64,000 nt of DNA. It comes from Owenia fusiformis. Its lineage: Eukaryota; Annelida; Polychaeta; Sabellida; Oweniidae. A program made the translations under genes and the position numbers. Below are positions 41,119-51,829 of the stretch, one piece after another (positions within the stretch are counted from its first letter, which is position 1; every line of letters begins with the position of its first letter). Below the pieces are notes generated by a model. The model ran no database searches, was not told the DNA's origin, and saw nothing but the letters and a program-made list of their open reading frames with translations. The DNA lies in contig CAIIXF020000007.1 of the NCBI GenBank assembly GCA_903813345.2, positions 27,453,564 through 27,517,563 on the forward strand, read 5' to 3'.

Positions 41119-43569
41119 TTACAAGATATGATTATGATCATCATCGAAATAACTCGGGGATTGTCTCAGAATCCAGTTGCTTTTATTAACTCGACGTGTA
41201 TTTGATGTCTTGGTCCATGGCCTCATTAGTTGAGACATATCGCCAGTGCCTCTAATCTCAGTGCCATTTGAATCTAAGCCAGTGACTGGATCATCAAAGA
41301 CTTTGAAATTAGCACTGATATCATCATCACTGACATCAGTTGTAATGTTCAAATGTCTGTTATTTGATTTGTGCGTATTAGTTGGCTTAAGTGATGGTAG
41401 TAATACCAGTTTAAAGGTTTTTGATGGATCTGGTAATGTTATCTTAGGTATAATGGTGATATGTGATGGAAGTGAATCATGGTTATCACCAAAATTTAGT
41501 TGACGAGGGCCTTGCTCGTACCCATTTTCTGAAACTTGACTTGGTATCTCAGAATTACCGCCTGAACTTATGACATCATCATATGTATGCCCAAAGCTGT
41601 TACTGGGCACGTTGGCATACGTGGCTTCAGAACTTGTTCTTTGGCTTTGATACGAATTTGAGTCTCTTTTTAAGCGTCCTTGTGATAAACATGATGAAAT
41701 GGCTTCATCCTGTTTGGGGACGTGTATTTCAACCTCACACGACGTGTCCAAATGTCTTATGTCATACAATGGATCTGGGATGTATACTCTGTTGCTAAGG
41801 CTTGGTTGAACATTGCTATCAGTGGTCCAGTACCTTATTACTCCAATCGTTATGAGGATACCAATGATAATCGCCAAGACCAGGGTTATCGCAACGATCT
41901 TAGCATGAAAAGTTTCAAGCATACTCGAGGGTGATAAACTTTTAGGGGTTACACTGACCAATGTTGTATTTTCAGGTGTTGTTATTTCAGATGTCTTGCT
42001 TACTGTAATGTCAAGTGGTGTGGTATGAGAAGGTAAACTTGCAGTTGACGTATTCACAGGTGCACTTGCAGATGGCACACTTGTAGACTGCGAACTTGAT
42101 GAGGGTGCACGTGAAGTTTTCCTTGTGGGTGCAACGCTTGTTGATGGTTTTGGTGTTGTCAAGCATCCAGGTGGGGTGTTTGCAGATGTTCCTGCAAAAG
42201 GAGGCTTTGTAACGTTTGTTGGAGGATAGTTGGTTGGTTTGGGCTTAGTTGGTTTTGTTGGAGAAATTTTGGTTGATGTGGGTTTAGTTGGTTTTGTTGG
42301 AGGATACTTGGTTGGTTTGGGCTTAGTTGTTTTTGTTGGAGGATACTTGGTCGGTCTAGGCTTAGTTGGTTTTGTTTTGGGATACCTGGTTGGTTTGGGC
42401 TTAGTTGGTTTTGTTAGAGGATACTTGGTTGGTTTGGGCTTAGTTAGTTTTGTTGGAGGATACTTGGTTGGTTTGGGCTTGGTTGGTTTTGTTAGAGGAT
42501 ACTTGGTTGGTTTGGGCTTAGTTGATTTTGTTGGAGGATACTTGGTCGGTCTAGGCTTAGTTGGTTTTGTTCTGGGATACCTAGTTGGTTTGGGCTTAGT
42601 TGGTTTTGTTGGAGGATACTTGGTTGGTTTGGGCTTGGTTGGTTTTGTTGGAGGATACTTGGTTGGTTTGGGCTTAGTGTGTTTTGTTGAAGGATACTTG
42701 GTTGGTTTGGGCTTGGTTGGTTTTGTTAGAGGATACCTAGTTGGTTTGGGCTTAGTTGGTTTTGTTGGAGGATACTTGGTTGGTTTGGGCTTAGTTTGTT
42801 TTGTTGAAGGATACCTAGTTGGTTTGGGCTTAGTTGGTTTTGTTGGAGGATACTTGGTTGGTTTGGGCTTAGTTGGTTGTGTTGGGGGATACTTGGTTGG
42901 TCTTGGCTTAGTTGGTTTTGTTGAAGGAAACTTGGCTGAGTTTGGCTCAGTTGGGTTTATGGGAGGACAATTAGTTGAATTAATTGAAGGATGCTCGATT
43001 GGTTTAGGTTTGCTTTGTTTCGTCAGAGGATACTTCGTTGGTTTTGTTGGAGTATCATTAGTTGGTTTTGATTGTATATTTTGAGAATGCGTGATCGTTC
43101 TAGATGTTATTGTTGGGGAAAGCCTAGTTTGGTGTAAACTTTCATATATGTGTGTGTGCATTCGCGCTCGCGTAAAAGTTCCATACTTCCATCGAATACC
43201 CCTCTTTCGCTGAGTAGGCATAGATTTTGCTGCGCTCTGCTTCCAGGCTGTAGAGTCCTCATCATCAATATTTGATCGATTTGTTTCTGTACTATCCAAG
43301 TTTGAAGAAACGTTTTTTCTCGCATCAGACAAGATACTTTTGGAAAATGTTATCAGACGCTTAGAATCAATGGTGATACTATCAAAATTCTTAATCGTAA
43401 TACTTTGAAGTTTTCTTGTAACTTTTCCTACCACAAACAGAGGATTGATCGTAGAAGTCCTGATTTCAAAATTGTCATTTTTATACAAGTGCTGAGCAAT
43501 TGCAATTCCACGTTGTCTTCTGGCTAAAATTACTAAAATCGAGAACATATAGATCCATTTCAAGCACAT
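41119..43569 (-). CDS. Mucin-like single-pass membrane protein with Lys/Thr/Pro/Tyr repeats
   Basis: An uninterrupted 816-codon ORF. The N-terminus MCLKWIYMFSILVILA looks like a signal peptide. Residues about 20-200 are basic/Ser-rich with no domain I recognise. Residues about 203-451 are about 18 copies of a 13-residue unit of the type PTKPTKPKPTKYP. A Ser/Thr/Pro-rich stalk follows to about 550, then one membrane helix (about 555-580, AKIVAITLVLAIIIGILITI). The tail of about 235 residues has tyrosine motifs ATYANV (a Y-x-N, Grb2-SH2-type site), TYDDV and GYEQG. Membrane topology and dense O-glycosylation are inferred from composition. It may be a cell-surface or adhesive receptor. The repeat recalls Tyr-Pro-Pro/Lys repeats of mussel adhesive proteins, but that could be convergence. 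No intron is seen; splicing at either end cannot be excluded. It sits between the two iGluR genes and seems unrelated to them. Confidence 0.8.
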   Translation of the reverse strand: MCLKWIYMFSILVILARRQRGIAIAQHLYKNDNFEIRTSTINPLFVVGKVTRKLQSITIKNFDSITIDSKRLITFSKSILSDARKNVSSNLDSTETNRSNIDDEDSTAWKQSAAKSMPTQRKRGIRWKYGTFTRARMHTHIYESLHQTRLSPTITSRTITHSQNIQSKPTNDTPTKPTKYPLTKQSKPKPIEHPSINSTNCPPINPTEPNSAKFPSTKPTKPRPTKYPPTQPTKPKPTKYPPTKPTKPKPTRYPSTKQTKPKPTKYPPTKPTKPKPTRYPLTKPTKPKPTKYPSTKHTKPKPTKYPPTKPTKPKPTKYPPTKPTKPKPTRYPRTKPTKPRPTKYPPTKSTKPKPTKYPLTKPTKPKPTKYPPTKLTKPKPTKYPLTKPTKPKPTRYPKTKPTKPRPTKYPPTKTTKPKPTKYPPTKPTKPTSTKISPTKPTKPKPTNYPPTNVTKPPFAGTSANTPPGCLTTPKPSTSVAPTRKTSRAPSSSSQSTSVPSASAPVNTSTASLPSHTTPLDITVSKTSEITTPENTTLVSVTPKSLSPSSMLETFHAKIVAITLVLAIIIGILITIGVIRYWTTDSNVQPSLSNRVYIPDPLYDIRHLDTSCEVEIHVPKQDEAISSCLSQGRLKRDSNSYQSQRTSSEATYANVPSNSFGHTYDDVISSGGNSEIPSQVSENGYEQGPRQLNFGDNHDSLPSHITIIPKITLPDPSKTFKLVLLPSLKPTNTHKSNNRHLNITTDVSDDDISANFKVFDDPVTGLDSNGTEIRGTGDMSQLMRPWTKTSNTRRVNKSNWILRQSPSYFDDDHNHIL
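42215..42960 (-). repeat. 39-bp in-frame coding minisatellite
   Basis: A tandem 39-bp unit (13 codons), about 18 copies, encodes the P-T-K-rich repeat of the membrane protein. Variation is mostly at the first base after each Tyr-Pro and at K/R codons; the frame is kept throughout. A copy-number polymorphism is to be expected. Confidence 0.92.
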
Positions 43570-45541
43570 AATGACTATCCAGTTCTTAGTCCGTACTTAT
43601 TTCATTCAGTTTGTACATTGTTTTAATATTGTATACATATCTTATTTATTGTTCAATTTTGGCTGTATGTCCAATAACGGTTTGAATTAAAAATTCGAAA
43701 CCTCTGAACCTATGACATCATTTCATTCTGCGTACTGTCGAACCTTAAAGTTAACTACTTGTAATTTATTCATATAATATAATCTTTATAAGTTAAGGTG
43801 TCATAATTTATGCGATCTAAATAAACAAGGAAGGCGCCTTATTTCTTTGAATATGCGGTCATACATCATGAGAAATCATGACCTTCAATTAGCTTCACAC
43901 ACTGGTTGGAGACAGAAGGAAGTGATGAGTATGAAAATGGCGGTCGTCTCGCATTTGATTTGTTAATATCTTTGTAGCACTTTAAAACATCTTTCTCTTG
44001 GTTTAGCTTGATTTCGTTTTTCAAATGTCTTAGAATTGGTTCAGCATAGAAAGAACAATCGGTATTGTGTCATAGACCATTGACGTGCGAATATCGAATA
44101 TTTTATCAATATACTCTACTGGTATCACTGGTTGATGTACAGGCTGATATTCATATGGCTTATGTACCTGAAGTTAGGCTTAAAAATCAGAAATATTACT
44201 TTTATACAAAAGTTAAAGCTTCTTCGCATATCTGTGTCGCCATTTCCCAAGATAATTTTACAACGATGCGAGTCCCGGGGTAAAGATTTACAGATAACTT
44301 TGTACCCTAGACGACTACTTTTTATTTATCTAATTATTTTCGTCCACTGGGACTAATATATATTCAGTTAGTTACATTTTCCCTTGACAACCGATACTGA
44401 TATTGCCTAGTTTTTAATAGCCACAGAACAATTGGTTCTTCACTATCTTGAAACTATGTAAACAAGAAAATATAGTCCCATTTCAAGGCTTTTCATTTAG
44501 AATGTAGGTTTAGTCATGTATAGTTGCACTCCATCTATAGAATTGTTAAGTCATCAAAGGCAATGTAGCTGTAAATGACAAATTCAGGAAAATTCTGAAA
44601 AACTGGAAATTGATTGTTTTTAAATACAGATTCCAAACAAACAACATTCAACGTGTTGTTCAATGAAGAAAAGGGGTTTCCGATTTTTAGAGGGGAGGGG
44701 GATGTTACTATTTTTTTGTCTTGAATTATTATTCTGATTCTATTACAGGGCATTTTTACTTGTGTCCGAAATGACTACAAATGGACCATGATTTGGTATT
44801 TATAGTCAATCAACACTCAATATAACATTCAGTTCTGGCCACCAGACTATATCAACTTGGATACTATAGTCAACCGGATTCGGAAATATAGTCCTGAATT
44901 GTATTTTCCTGGAGTTATAGACTTATGGTCTATTGGACTATATTTACAACAGGTTATATTTACGTTGACACTGGGTACCATACATACATATATACCATCC
45001 TCTGAACCTAGGTTCCTAGGATGTATAGTCTAATGCCCGGAATATATGTTCTACATTGCTTTAGAATATATCCCTGGAGATATATACCGACGGACAGTAA
45101 ATACTTTGACAGAAGTGAACGAACGAATAGTGCGGACAGGTTCCTGTCCTTGTTTTTATGCCTATCTAAATGTACATAGATGTCGTCAGAAATAATAGGG
45201 AGTTTAAGCGTGCAATGTTTTTCACAACTTAAACGTGAACGAAAAATATTTAAGCGATGTATTTGTATGGGCGACTGGTCATACGTATATGTTGACGTTT
45301 CGACTTTGTATGCAAGCTTAAACTCCCTATTACTAGAATAGTACAACGTGCTATATACGGTAGGCGGCAAGTAGCCCATTCTCCTCTTGTCTTTTGCAGT
45401 GGCCTATTAGATATGTCACCAAAAAAACATGAATGATCTCTACTAAATCCACCGTACTTTTATCAAGATTTCATTGAGTTTTCTCCAAAATGGGTTATAA
45501 ATTGAAGCTAGTTTGCACTTAAAAAACTGCGTCACAGGTTA
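43570..45541. other. Intergenic stretch with one small foldback
   Basis: A 16-bp inverted repeat, AATAGGGAGTTTAAGC (45194-45209) and GCTTAAACTCCCTATT (45316-45331), bounds a 138-bp segment. Otherwise nothing recognisable. The 123-codon ORF on the minus strand at 45008-45379 runs over this segment and has no recognisable domain. Confidence 0.5.
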
Positions 45542-47051
45542 AGGCCCGGTCACACCGCCTAAACGTTGCTGGAGCGTTCCTTGAACGTTGAAAAAAATCA
45601 TCAACGCTCGTAAATGTTCACCACCGTTTAACAAAAGTTGGCATCCGTTAAAGCAACGCTGTAAACGCTCGGCCAACGCGGATGTTTCTCGAGTGGCCAT
45701 CCTAACGCTCCAAAAGTTTTGAGCTGCTCAAAATATTGCGAGCGTTGAAAAAGGGACAATTTTACGCCCTGGCAAAGTTTATCACCGCTCCACCAACGCC
45801 CAGTCAAAGTTTGGCACTGCTAGACGCAAGTTCGTGGACGCTTGAGTCCGCTAGACCAAAGCAGAAATCTTAAGAACGCTGGACCACCGCTGCTTCGCCA
45901 GCGTTGCCCGGGCGGCGATTAAACGTTGCACAAACGTCGGTGGAGCGGTTGTTAGCGTTTTACCAGCGTACATGGGGTTGTTGGAACGGTGTCGGACGTT
46001 ATCGCAGCGTTCCATGGCGGCGATGAACTTTGCTTTGGTGTTGGTATAGAGGTGTCGGAGCGGGACCAGAATTTGGCTATAAATACGTGGAGAAATGCAC
46101 CACTGTGTAGAACACTGTGGAGACACTTGTGCATTTTACATTTGATATATATTCATGTCTGGCATTTCAATTTTTTGCATTGTAAATTCCTAAATTAAGC
46201 GCTCAAAGTTTGTGATTTTGGATTTTAAAAAGGTGAATTATGCGATTTTTGTTTTTCATTAAATGTTAATACAAATAGACTTTTACTGAGACCTTTATTC
46301 AAATATAGTATATACCTATAGTGTTTTCACGTCAAGCAATTCAATAAATTATCTGTGAATTTTCTGCGCAGCTTGTAAAATGTTGCACTCGTCATGGTAT
46401 TATACAAAAAGTTGATGCGCGCACAGCGATGCAAACATTTGTCATGCGTCATGATTATTACTTTGCTGTAAATGTTATTTGACATTGTTAAAGCAATTTG
46501 AACGTAAATCGGTTCCAAGTAATGGAAATGCAACGATTAAATTGTGATATGTTTGTTTGAAATGATATGAGAGATTATTAAAGAAAATTGTAATGTTATT
46601 CATTCTTAATGTCATATTACATTAATAGAAGCACTTTAGATTTAAAACATTTCTTCTTTAATCCTTGAAGGACTTTTGTTAAAGTTACAAATTCCAATAA
46701 AGGTCTTTACTCTTAAACACTTCCCACTTGAAATAATTTCCCAGTAGTCAAACGCGATATGCTGCTAAACCAACGCTGCTGCTATTTATACCCCCGCCGA
46801 GCCAACGCTCTCATGCGCAGAACGCCGCTATACCAACGCTCGCATTACCGCTAAAAAACGCTAGCTACCGCTCGCAACCGCTCGCAACCGCTTAACCAAC
46901 GCTAAAGCAACGCCGGCTTCAGCGGTGCACCGCTAAGCCAACGCCCGTGTTTTTGTTTTTTTCCCCATTTTGTGCGCGTTGACGAGCGTTGATGAATTTT
47001 TTCAACGTTCAAGGAACGCTCCAGCAACGTCCGGGCGGTGTGACCGGGCCT
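45542..47051. mobile_element. PIF/Harbinger-like non-autonomous element, 1.51 kb
   Basis: The TIRs start AGGCCCGGTCACACCGCC and match for about 75 bp (on through GTTGCTGGAGCGTTCCTTGA). TTA flanks both ends (45539-45541 and 47052-47054), as expected of the TWA target of PIF/Harbinger. The outer parts are packed with CCAACGCT/AGCGTTGG-type subrepeats. No transposase is present; the 91-codon ORF at 45851-46126 (minus) is unassigned. Confidence 0.85.
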
Positions 47052-47364
47052 TTACGACTGGAAATATACTTAGACTGTATATATAGATGTATATGGAGCA
47101 ATGCAGTGCGACGTGGACTGTGATTTATAGCTCAGTTAGTTTATCAAATTGTTGACAAGTTTGAGGATGAGAATTATGTCGATGCCCACCAATCAGGTTT
47201 TGCTTATGATTAATATTTATTTTGATTTTCAATATCAAGGACGAGGTTTGGTAATTAAAGTAGAAACGTTGTTTGCTTTTCTTCCAACGATATTGTCCAA
47301 TGACATAATTACCCCATCCATAAATAACAAATACCCCGTGTAGTTTATTTTTGTTGATAGGCCT

Positions 47365-47566
47365 CAGTGGCGGAAATTTTTTTGAAAATTTGGCCTAAAA
47401 TTAAAAAAAACATGGCCTTAGAAGGCCCAATAATGACAAAAAGGCCCACTTTTTGGGACTTAAGGCCTTTTTTGGCCTAACATTTTTTGGGCCTTACTTT
47501 TTTTTCTGGGCCAACCTTAGGGGGGGGGGGGGCGGGCCCCATTGGCCCCCCCCGGATCCGCCACTG
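47365..47566. mobile_element. 202-bp hAT-like MITE
   Basis: It starts CAGTGGCGGAAA and ends GGATCCGCCACTG, a common hAT-type terminal sequence. GGCCT flanks both ends (47360-47364 and 47567-47571), though the flank may be longer and imperfect. The interior is GGCC-rich with a 12-G run. Confidence 0.75.
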
Positions 47567-48106
47567 GGCCTATTTACAGTTACATGACTCCACCCCATGA
47601 TTGGAAATTCCTATTTTCCCAACTCATCCTTTTTCCTTGAAACAGTTTTTATTTCATTCTATTGCCGAAAAAATATTTGTTTAAATGCGATTCACTTTTT
47701 TTTTGGGGGGGGGGGGTTACCCGATACAGGAAAAATTCATTAAATATTGTAATGAAGTATTTATATTGGCGAGTTACCATGCTCATATAACGTTGGAGAC
47801 ATCGATCTTATTACCATTTAAAGATGTCGCCCATATAGCACCTAAAGTATGAAGCCAAGATGGATTTACTCGGGGTGGAAAATTTTCTAAGAGGCTCCGT
47901 TAAGGAAAAAATGACTTTTTGAGCTGGATGGAATTTCTGTGTATTTTCTATTCTATTAGGGTGTCCTGCATAAAGGATTTCGCCTGCGAAGCATATAACT
48001 CTTGCGAACATATCTAAATACTGGTCCGAAGAAGACATACCTTGAATTTTTTAGAAAAAATTGGCTAAAAATGGAAACTACAAGAAGTCAAAATGTTCAA
48101 CTCAAA

Positions 48107-49600
48107 AAAAGTTGTAGCTATTCTATATCAATATTTTGTGTTATGTAAGGTTTCTCAGATGTTTCAAGACCTTAATTAGTATACTTGTGTCTAGAAATGT
48201 GACATGTAAGGACAAAATTTGGCATTTTTTATCATTTTCGCTTTCATCATTTACATATAGTTCCTTATATCTCAAGTTTAATGATGACTGGTTGTTGCAT
48301 TTTTGATTAAATCTGTGCTTGTACATGTGTTCTTCCATTTAAGGTATAGAAAATGTATATTGGACCACCAATGCTCGTATGAGAGCTTTCAGATCTCCCC
48401 TACCCCATTTATTATGGAAAATTACCGAAAAATATGAAAAAATAAAATAACTTGAAATTATAAACTTTAACAAAGTTGTAGCTATTCTATGTCAATATAA
48501 TGTGTTATTTAATGTTTTTAAGATATTTCAGAACCTATATGGGTATACAAGTAGCTAGAAATGAGACATTTAAAGACAAAACTTGGCACTTCTTTTTATC
48601 ATTTTCGCTTTCAGCAGTAATATATAGTTCCTCATATCTTGAGTTTTATGCTGTCTGATTGTTGCATTTTCAATCAAATCTGTTTTTGTGCATGTCTTCT
48701 TCCATTTAAGGTATAGAAAATGTATAGTAGACAAACAATGTTCATATTAGAGCTTTCAGATCTCCCCTACCCCATCAATTATGGAAATAAACGAGAAATA
48801 TGAAAAAATAAAATAACTTGAAATTATAAACTTTCATAAAGTTGTAGCTATTCTATATCAATATTATGTGTTATTTAATGTTTTTAATATTTTTCAGAAC
48901 TGTTATTGGTATTCAAGTGGCTAGAAATGAGACTTTAAGGACAAAACTTGGCATTTTTTAATCAATGCTGCTTTCAGCAGTAACATATAGATCCTGATAT
49001 CTTGAGTTTTATGCTGACTGGTTGATGCATTTTTGATTAAATCTGTTCTTGAACAAGTCCTATTCCATTTAAGGTACTGAAAATGTATAGTGGACAAACA
49101 ATGTTCATATTAGAGCTTTCAGATCTCCCCTACCCCATTTATAAGGGAAGATGACCGGAAAATATAAAAAATAACTTCAAACTACCAGTATAAACTTTAA
49201 CAAAGATGTAACTATTCTTTATGTGTTATTGATTGCTATAATTATTTTTTCAGGACCTTCATTAGTATACTAGTGTTGAGAAATTACATTTAAGAACAAG
49301 TTGTCATTTTTCAACAATTTTTCATCATTTCCACTTTAAGCAATAACATATAGTTCCTTATATCTTGAGTTTTATGCTGATTGGTTGATGAATTCTTGAT
49401 CAAATCTGTTCTTTTGCCTGCCTACTTTGATTTAAGGTATTTAAAAATGTATATTGGAAAGCCTGTCATTATATTAGAGCTTACATATCTCCATTACCCC
49501 ATTTATTTTGAAAAATAACCAGAAATATAAAACCAAACAATTTCAAAGTATAGACTTTAACAAAGTTGTCGCTATTCTAGTTTAATACTAAGTATTATTT
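48107..49600. repeat. Left-arm tandem units of about 365 bp
   Basis: Units begin GTTGTAGCTATTCTATRTC at about 48110, 48474, 48841, 49205 (diverged) and 49565 (partial). Each ends with AGCTTTCAGATCTCCCCTACCCCAT followed by an A-rich spacer. Confidence 0.88.
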
Positions 49601-50154
49601 GATATTTTTCAGATGTGTCAGGAACTTCATGAGTATACAAGTCTAAAAATTAGACATTTTAAGTTGAGTTGCAAATGGGGCGGGTATTCTCTATCTTTGT
49701 CCATTGGGCTTTTCTGGTTATAATATGTTGCAAACTGCTCCTGAATCTATGCAATTATAGTAGAACACTTGGAATATATTTAAAGTAGTGTGATAATTAT
49801 AACCAGTGATCAAGCCATATTGGTTGAATTCCCTCATATCAATTGCAATGTTGTCAAAGGCTTGGTGATTTCCATATTACACCTAAGTGTGGTGTAATTA
49901 GGAAGTTCATGATGGATATTCATCATGATAAACCATGTCATCTCAAATCTTCTCAGCCCTGAGATGCCATGATATAATGAGCTTGATTTGGCGATCCAGG
50001 AGAGCCCAAAATTGAGGATTTTTGAGATCTTTCATCCCATCTCATATTTCATCTAATTGGGGTCATAAAACTTGTGTAACTGTGCCTGTTGTAAAATCTG
50101 CTGTTAAATACAATGCCTATTATGTAATATATTGACATTAAGGTAGATGATTAC

Positions 50155-50376
50155 ATGATAACAATCACACTTATTGACAGTTATAACTCTTCCCATCTGA
50201 TGTGCTCAGATCACAGAATATGCCTCATGATATCAGAGCATGTTTCAGGTGAAACAGAAAGATGCTATGAGTATCAGAATGATGGATATTGGGCTTGGGA
50301 ATATTTTGGTAAATGCAAACATTGTGAAATGAATAACAGCCAACAAGATGATTTTGGAAAGTATTACAAAATGGTA
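50155..50376 (+). pseudogene. Cysteine-rich exon-like fragment in the foldback core
   Basis: From an acceptor-like CATGTTTCAG at about 50248, the sequence encodes ETERCYEYQNDGYWAWEYFG, then KCKHCEMNNSQQDDFGKYYK and a donor-like GTAAGC at 50377. The cysteine spacing loosely recalls the start of Ly6/uPAR-type modules, but this is a weak resemblance. A degraded copy exists at about 59940-60060. No function is assigned. Confidence 0.4.
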
Positions 50377-50410
50377 AGCTGTCTTTGGTTTGTGAAGCAA
50401 TGTTACTGTA

Positions 50411-51443
50411 CAGGGTGTCCGGAAAGTAAAGATACAAATGCTCTAATTTCAATAGATTTACCTGTTGTAAGATGAAATTGCTACAGATTATAGAATGACA
50501 TTATAATAATTAATCCTGCAACTGTCACGACTATTTATTTCAAAATGAAAAAGTTATGGCTGTTATGGTAACGGTAGTCCCTGGTATGTGGAGCAGCGTC
50601 ACAATTATGTTTTATAATTTTTTTTTCCTGCCGATATCATCTTGACACTCCATCATCTGTTGTATTATACATCAAATGATGTACCACAACAGCAAAAGAA
50701 GTAGTACTGTAACATTATTTGGTCATTTGACATTACTACTTTTATCCAGTATTATGTATTTCCCAACATTATCTAAACATTCATGGTGCATCTTGACCAG
50801 AGATTTAAGACCTGACAAAACCGCTGATGTCCATCTCTCAGATTACTGATAAAATAGGCTTCAAGCAGTCTCATTTTCTTGTTGAACTTCTAACAAATAT
50901 TGCTTTAAGATTTTCATTAATGTAGGAGTCCAACGGGACCTTCTCAGTATAATATGGGCCATTGTACAAAATTAAAAGGTTTAATGTCAAGACATTCAAT
51001 TGTAAGGTTTGTTTTCTTTGCTTTGTGAATTGGTGCATTCAGGAAGTGCACTATTGACTTTCCTATTAATCCAGGGACCTTTTTTCTAAGCACTTAAATA
51101 ATATTTCTTTCTTTGATTATACTGGTTAGTGATATATAGTTATGATATGCATCAGTGATATCATTAGTCTAAAGAGAATACTATGGCAGCAAGAATACAA
51201 TATTGAACAAAACAAAACATTGATAGGAAATACAATAATAAACACTGTTTCAAATGGTTAAATTCTAGCAATTTATGACAATTTAGCGACATCATGGAAC
51301 TGCTCCGCATACCCCTGACCACCGTAACCATGACAATAGTAACTTTAACACGTTTATGTTATAAAAGTTGGTAGATGAATTGTAATCTAAACCTAAATCT
51401 ATTAAAATTAGAGTGTTTGTATCTTTACTTTCCGGACACCCTG
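50411..51443. mobile_element. Mariner-like MITE, 1033 bp
   Basis: The TIRs start CAGGGTGTCCGGAAAGTAAA and match for about 35-50 bp (GATACAAAYRCTCTAATTT). TA flanks both ends. No transposase ORF. It is inserted in the core of the foldback element, between the two cysteine-rich pieces. Confidence 0.92.
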
Positions 51444-51445
51444 TA

Positions 51446-51697
51446 TCTCTAAATTATGGGATGAGTTTCACTTATGGCAGAGCTGCTATTGAACTTTGCA
51501 AAACTGATAGTTGCAACAATCTATCAAATACTGATCATGAAGAAGTTGACACTCCTTATGGCCCATACAGTGCTGCAGACAAGACAAAGGAATTCAATGT
51601 TGAGAGAATTTGTATTAAATTGATTAAGTTCGAGAGTTGTGAACAATCATGTTTATATATAGACATATCCTTTGATTCATATGAGAGTAAACTGTAA
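51446..51697 (+). pseudogene. Second cysteine-rich fragment in the foldback core
   Basis: An open stretch with YGRAAIELCKTDSCNNLS and later FESCEQSCLYID before a stop after SYESKL. The C-K-T-D-S-C-N-N phrase resembles the closing C-x-x-D-x-C-N of three-finger (Ly6/uPAR) modules. It does not join the 50155 piece in frame, either directly or through the GTAAGC/GGCAG pair that would make an intron of about 75 bp before the MITE arrived. I therefore treat both as decayed. Confidence 0.35.
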
Positions 51698-51829
51698 AAT
51701 AACAAAATTATTTCGCACTATTCTATTTTGAGTATTCTTTTAAAAATATGGTAGTGTAGTAATTTTATCTCTAATATGTATATTGGTGTTTAAATCACAT
51801 TTTCCATGCTTTGAAGATAACAATATGTC

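Noticed and set aside
42230-43084. 284-codon plus-strand ORF of Gly/Leu/Val/Phe repeats
   Set aside because: It is the antisense reading of the 39-bp repeats in the membrane-protein gene; no start context or non-repeat sequence supports it.
45008-45379. 123-codon minus ORF
   Set aside because: No recognisable domain, and it spans a small foldback; I could not support it as a gene.
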